NCBI GenBank assembly: GCA_034092305.1
Contig: JASJET010000057.1
Span: 15,303,501 to 15,367,500 of the forward strand
Length of the DNA: 64,000 nucleotides
Direction: 5' to 3'
Source of the DNA: Diaprepes abbreviatus
Lineage: Eukaryota; Arthropoda; Insecta; Coleoptera; Curculionidae
Part shown: positions 59,726 to 64,000 of the stretch, one piece after another
Numbering within the stretch: the stretch's first letter is position 1
Layout: each line of letters opens with the position of its first letter
The notes under the pieces: model-generated
Databases searched by the model: none
What the model saw: the letters and a program-made list of their open reading frames with translations, nothing else
Told to the model about the DNA's origin: nothing
Translations under genes and position numbers: made by a program

Positions 59726-60440
59726 CCTTCTCAGGACTGTAGGGCAGCTGACGTTACGATGAAATCTCATTTACCATTTTCTTTTCAAAGCTCACTGTAT
59801 GACGTCTGTGGGCGAACTGATGCTTGCGACCTGGGTGCTGACGGTCTCTTTGTTTACGTGGGGCGTGTTTGTTGGCTTATTGGTCAATCAAGTTGCAAAC
59901 CTTGCTGCGTGTTATCAGCCCTGTAGCCTGTGTTTGGGGTCGTGTTGTTGAGTTATGATGTTCTTTACTACCTACTACTGGATGTTTCGTAAGCAGGTTT
60001 TTCCAAGTATTAGGCAATCCATGACTGGCAACTTTGCTATTTAAGTTATTGGGCCTTTTTGCAAATTCGATGGCTTCCCTTATAACTCTTGTGGATGAGA
60101 TTTCACATCTCTGTACCATTTTTGTCCTTGAGAAGCTTATCTTATGTCCTGTGTTTGACAAGTGTTGGGCCAGTGCAGAAGAAATTGTTTTTTGTTTGAT
60201 AGCGTTTACATGTTTGTCTCTTCTGGCGCATATTTTACGGTTGGTTTGACTTACGTAAAATGAATTGTATTCTCCGCATGAAATGTCATCTTACCGTTGT
60301 CTAGAGGGATTTTTTCTTTAGGTGTTGGCAGGAGATCCTTTACTTTACGGTCTGTGGTGGTACCACAGACAAAATCGCAAAAATTTTCAAGAGATCCAAC
60401 ATTGAAACCATTTTCAATTTCATTTAGGACAAGGACACGA
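59726..60440 (-). pseudogene. Penelope-like element 3' part (third family, second copy)
   Basis: Parallel to the copy at 46,546-47,284. Minus-strand blocks: a broken YIG region near 60,250-60,200, LSNTGHKISFSRTKM (60,165), STRVIREAIEFAKRPNNLNS, and LPNTWKNLLTK near 60,010, then a C-terminal extension shorter and less basic than in the first copy. The 3' hairpin region (GATGAAATCTCATTTACC) and the CTCAGGACTGTAG edge are also shared. Upstream reading (VKDLLPTPKEK) extends to about 60,340. Its 3' edge abuts the (TA)n tract into which the DD41D element inserted. Confidence 0.8.
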
Positions 60441-61604
60441 ATATTAGTATCAAAAAGGCTATTTTTACTCAATAGTATAAGTATATTTTGTTTAAAGCAT
60501 TATATTCAATTATTTTCAAGGAATATACTTTTGAAATAAGTAAATGTTTCACCTTTTGGCAGGACATAACTTTGAAAATGGTTTACCTTAAAGCAAAACC
60601 CCATTTAATGTTACATATCTTTTCAATATAATAAGTAATCCACAAAATTTAGCACAAATTATATAAAACTTTAAGTAATAAAGAATATTTCTTAAAAATG
60701 CAGTTTTTTCTTAAGTCTAGGTGTGCACTTGAATAAAATTTATGGTATAGGCTTTATAGTAACTTAATTCTCTACTTTAGGATCCTATAAAACATTAGAG
60801 ATTTACTGCATAAACCCACCACCATTAAGGAAATCTTTAAGGCAAAAACTTCAACAACAAACAATAAATTTTATGTGGCAGAAAACCCAATGGACTAAAA
60901 ACCGAGCTTTTTAGCGTAACATTGAACATCATTACAACTTTTTCATAACGTCTAAATCCTATTTTTGGAAGCTTTTGTACTAAACGTGGCATAAATTTTA
61001 AGGCGCAAAAAACGTGTTTTCAGCGTATAATTAATTAATTGCCTAAAAGTAATAATTAATTTTTAGCTTTTAAGCATATTTACAACAATGACGGAATATT
61101 AAATGTTCAAGCTTGGGTGTCTTAACAGATATTTTTTTATTCATCGTTAATGCAGTGCGGAAGATATTTTGCTTAGAATTTAATAAACTGAGATTTAAAT
61201 CTCTTTTTTTTTTAACGAAAAGTTCAAGACAATTTGCAAAAAAATCTTTATCAGAAAAATTTATTCTTGTTGCAATTGATGCAGATTCTTAACAACTTGA
61301 TTATATTATAGAAATCAAACGCCCATTAGACGTCAAAATGAAGGGACATAACATTCATAAAAACATATCGACCGAGCAGAACACAAAACATTTAACTGAC
61401 GTAATAACTCTGAATTATCCGTGAGGTAGAACCTGAGATACAATTTCTTTAGTTTTAAAAAATCGCTATATGTTATGTAGCGTAGACCATGTAAATTTAA
61501 ACACGAAAATTTCTCGGCAGGTACGAATGAATGAATGAATGAAAACGAGTGTGGTGATACTATATTATCGATGCCTAGGCCACCATTGGATTTTTTACAT
61601 CCCA
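60441..61604. other. no recognised feature; probable LINE 3' UTR at the right end
   Basis: AT-rich non-coding sequence. The part from about 61,330 to 61,604 lies just downstream of the minus-strand LINE's last codons and holds a short GAAT/AATG tandem (61,524-61,542), compatible with its 3' UTR. Confidence 0.5.
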
Positions 61605-63560
61605 TCATAACTGCAGGTTATTCGAGACCGATCGCCTTTGCGAATCCAAGCGCTCTCGTTGATTGAACTGAACTGCTTCCGATAACAAAATTGTATCTCC
61701 GAAATATCTCTGTCTCAGTCCGTTGAGTGCTGGACAATCTCTGAGGACATGATCAACAGTTTCATCCTCCTCCAAACACCATCTGCACGTTGGGTCGTCT
61801 TCGATACCAATTTTATGAAAATGGCCCTTCGGGTGACAATGTCCTGTCAACAATTCCACTACAATTCACAGCTCTTTCTTTCCTAAGGAGAAAAGTTTCT
61901 TAGTACCCCATGCGCTAGGTCCAGTTATATGTTCCTTAGTAGACCTCATTCCAGGAGCTACCCTCCACGATCAAGAAATTTGCTTTCTAGCTACGATTTT
62001 AATTCCAATGGCTATTGGGAAACGTAGAAATGGTTGGGGTCTATATGGTTCAGTTGCCGAACCCAACTTTGCCAGACGGTCTGCTTCCTCATTCTCGTGC
62101 ATGCTCGAGTAGCCCGGGACCCACACGAGTCTGACTGTGCAACTTATCCTTCTTATACTCACACTCACGGCTTCATCTAACTTGTCTGTGTGGGAGTGAT
62201 GGACACTATTCCACCACGTTTTCTCAGACATCTGAGTAGCCGCTTGTTCCAATTCAAAGATGCCCTAGGCAACTGAGACAATAAACAGTCTTCAGGGCCT
62301 CGTTCTCTATGTATAAGGGAAGAGGAGGCAGGTTCACCAGGACTTCAAGATCCCTACTGGGAGTAGTCCTCATCGCACTCAATATTCCTACACAAGTCAT
62401 TTTTTGAATTTCGTCAAGTTGAAGACTGTGTTTGCGCTTTGTTGTACTACGCCACCACACAGTAGTGGCGTACGTTATCATGGGGCGGATCACTATAATG
62501 TTTATCCAAAATAGCACTTTAGGTGTCAGCCGCCATGTGCACCCAAAAGCTCGTTCACAAGCCCAGGTATTTAACTGTCCCCTTAAATTAAAGAGTTCTT
62601 TCTGCCAATGTAATTGTGGGAAGTCTCCCCGTTTTTCTCTTTTTTGTCAAGAGTACGGCCTCGGCCTTGTCTGAGTTTATTCCGAGCCTTTGCCTGTGAA
62701 ATCATCGTTCCGCGATCCGGAGAGTCTCTCCAGGTCCCGGATATCGCGACCATGGCACAAAATGATCAGGTCATCGACTTAGGCCTGTGTATACAAACCG
62801 GCATCATTCAGTTCACTCAGCGTGCTATCCACCACAAGGCCCAACAACAAAGGTGACTGTGGACAGTCTCTACTTGACAGTGATTTAACAGTTACATTGT
62901 TAAGCTCAGCATATATTATTATCTGAGTTAACATTGCTTTGATCCATGCGACTACTGTCGATTCAGAGCCTCGTCGTTGTAGAGCATTACATATCGAATC
63001 GTGAGACATATTGCCGAATGCCTTCTCGATATCGATAAAGGTCCAACAGCGCGTTTTCGACTCTTGTGACGAGTCGGTGTAGCGCCGCATCTGTGGATTT
63101 TCCTGTCTGATAGGCAAATTGTATAAGATGTAAGGTATATTGCACCATTATCCCTTCCTTAATGTGTCGATGTATGAACCTTTCCAGTGTCTTTAATAAG
63201 AAACTGGTCAGGCTGATAGGACGGAAAGACTTAGAATTTGTGTAGTCTGTTTTTTTACCTTGAGAATAAATACTTCTTTTGTTTCCCTCCATGCCATCGG
63301 TATGTATACCAAGCTCAAACATGAGCGGAATAGTTTCACCAAGTGGCTTATTATAATATCGGAGGAATTTTGTAGTAAGGCTGGAAATTTGCCATCTTTA
63401 CCAGGTGACTTGAAAGGGGCAAAAGTTTCTGTTGACCATTTCACACTTTTATATGTGACTATAGTTTTAACTAACTTGTAGTCATGATGTGCTAAGGGGA
63501 GTCTTCGCTCTTTAGATTTGCTCACACTTCGATTTGAACCTGGAAAGTGCACTCTTAGTA
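61605..63560 (-). pseudogene. I-group LINE polyprotein: RT, RNase H, CCHC (5'-truncated)
   Basis: Minus strand, in order: HFPGSN and a K-S-P-G-K-D-G segment; SFRPISLTSFLLKTLERF, QFAYQTGKSTDAALHRLV; FIDIEKAFGNMSHDSICNAL (motif A); R-D-C-P-Q-S-P-L-L-L (motif B, decayed GCPQGG); VDDLIIL directly after a stop codon (motif C, ~62,785); RPMITYATTVWWRS and ILSAMRTTP; RNase H with VRLVWVPGYSSMHENEEADR; and C-R-W-C...H-V-L-R-D-C-P, a C-x2-C...H-x4-C finger. Presence of RNase H places it in the I group (LOA/R1-like). The endonuclease is missing. At least five frameshifts or stops. Confidence 0.88.
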
Positions 63561-64000
63561 TCTCTCCGAGAGGTAGTGGTCACGAATTTTGACCGACACA
63601 AAAATAGTAAGGATCAAAGGAGACCAACTATAGATGACCTTCAATTCGTCCTTGTGGTCGATTATCAAGATTATTTTAAAACTCTCACACATGCAAGGAG
63701 GAGAAGGGTTTCTAGCAGTTGCTGGTTTCAAATCCGCTGTCGGATTTCGAATACCAAAAAGCGAAAAAGTGAAAATCTTGATAACTAAAATTCAAATTTT
63801 TTTCGTACTGTAGAATTCTGAGTAAAAACAGTTTCTTGTGCTTTTTGTATTGATTGTACGGTTTGTTAATATTAACTAAAATTTTTTAAATCCAAACTAA
63901 CTGACACAATAATTCTAAATCACTCGTTAGGTAGGCTCTGAAAAACAGTTCCGTTAGCTCTGAATAATCCCCTAAAGACTTGTTTCTGTTCGTATGTTCC
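63561..64000. other. no recognised feature
   Basis: Sequence upstream of the truncated LINE; no family resemblance seen. Confidence 0.5.

Overview
The window is AT-rich (roughly two thirds A+T) nuclear DNA from an arthropod, most likely an insect. It is almost entirely transposable-element sequence in various stages of decay. I find no complete host gene, no rRNA, no recognisable tRNA, and nothing bacterial such as operons, Shine-Dalgarno sites or CRISPR. The arthropod assignment rests on the element mix: Penelope-like elements (PLEs) with GIY-YIG endonucleases, DD34D and DD41D mariners, Transib (RAG1-related) transposons, I-group LINEs with RNase H, and two multi-copy arthropod ORF families. 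It is an inference and gives no species.

Layout. 0-5 kb: a LINE 3' end running into a (TA)n tract, a ~120-bp tandem array, and a DD34D mariner split by a non-autonomous hAT element with a perfect 8-bp target duplication. 5-18 kb: sparse, with a miniature fold-back PLE (6.9-7.2 kb), a SWIM-finger ORF split by a hAT-like MITE (7.8-8.5 kb), a multi-copy arthropod ORF remnant (13.5-14.6 kb) and a decayed Transib (16.3-17.8 kb). 19.4-24.8 kb: a hammerhead-ribozyme element resembling a retrozyme between two (TA)n tracts, then a large fold-back element carrying a nested fold-back PLE, then a DD41D transposase fragment. 25-34 kb: LINE and mariner scraps and a structurally complete Transib copy (28,078-31,277) with CACTG target duplications and termini resembling 12-spacer RSS. 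37-41 kb: an old fold-back that contains a PLE, which itself contains a (TA)n-flanked hammerhead element. 44.8-50.2 kb: LINE, Tc1/mariner-like, PLE and hAT remnants. 50.3-52.7 kb: the best-preserved PLE (RT + GIY-YIG, two stops). 55-60.4 kb: two PLE 3' ends and a DD41D mariner (one internal stop) inserted inside a (TA)n tract. 61.6-63.6 kb: an I-group LINE with RT, RNase H and a CCHC motif.

How the parts relate. Four PLE insertions share one architecture: inverted terminal arms, a 28-41-nt single-copy tail at the right end, and 13-14-bp target duplications. Hammerhead-like self-cleaving motifs occur in PLE arms and in the separate small elements. Long (TA)n tracts sit at the edges of most of these insertions, so they act as a junction point for several unrelated element classes. 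All boundaries were read by eye from the sequence; no database search or folding program was run.
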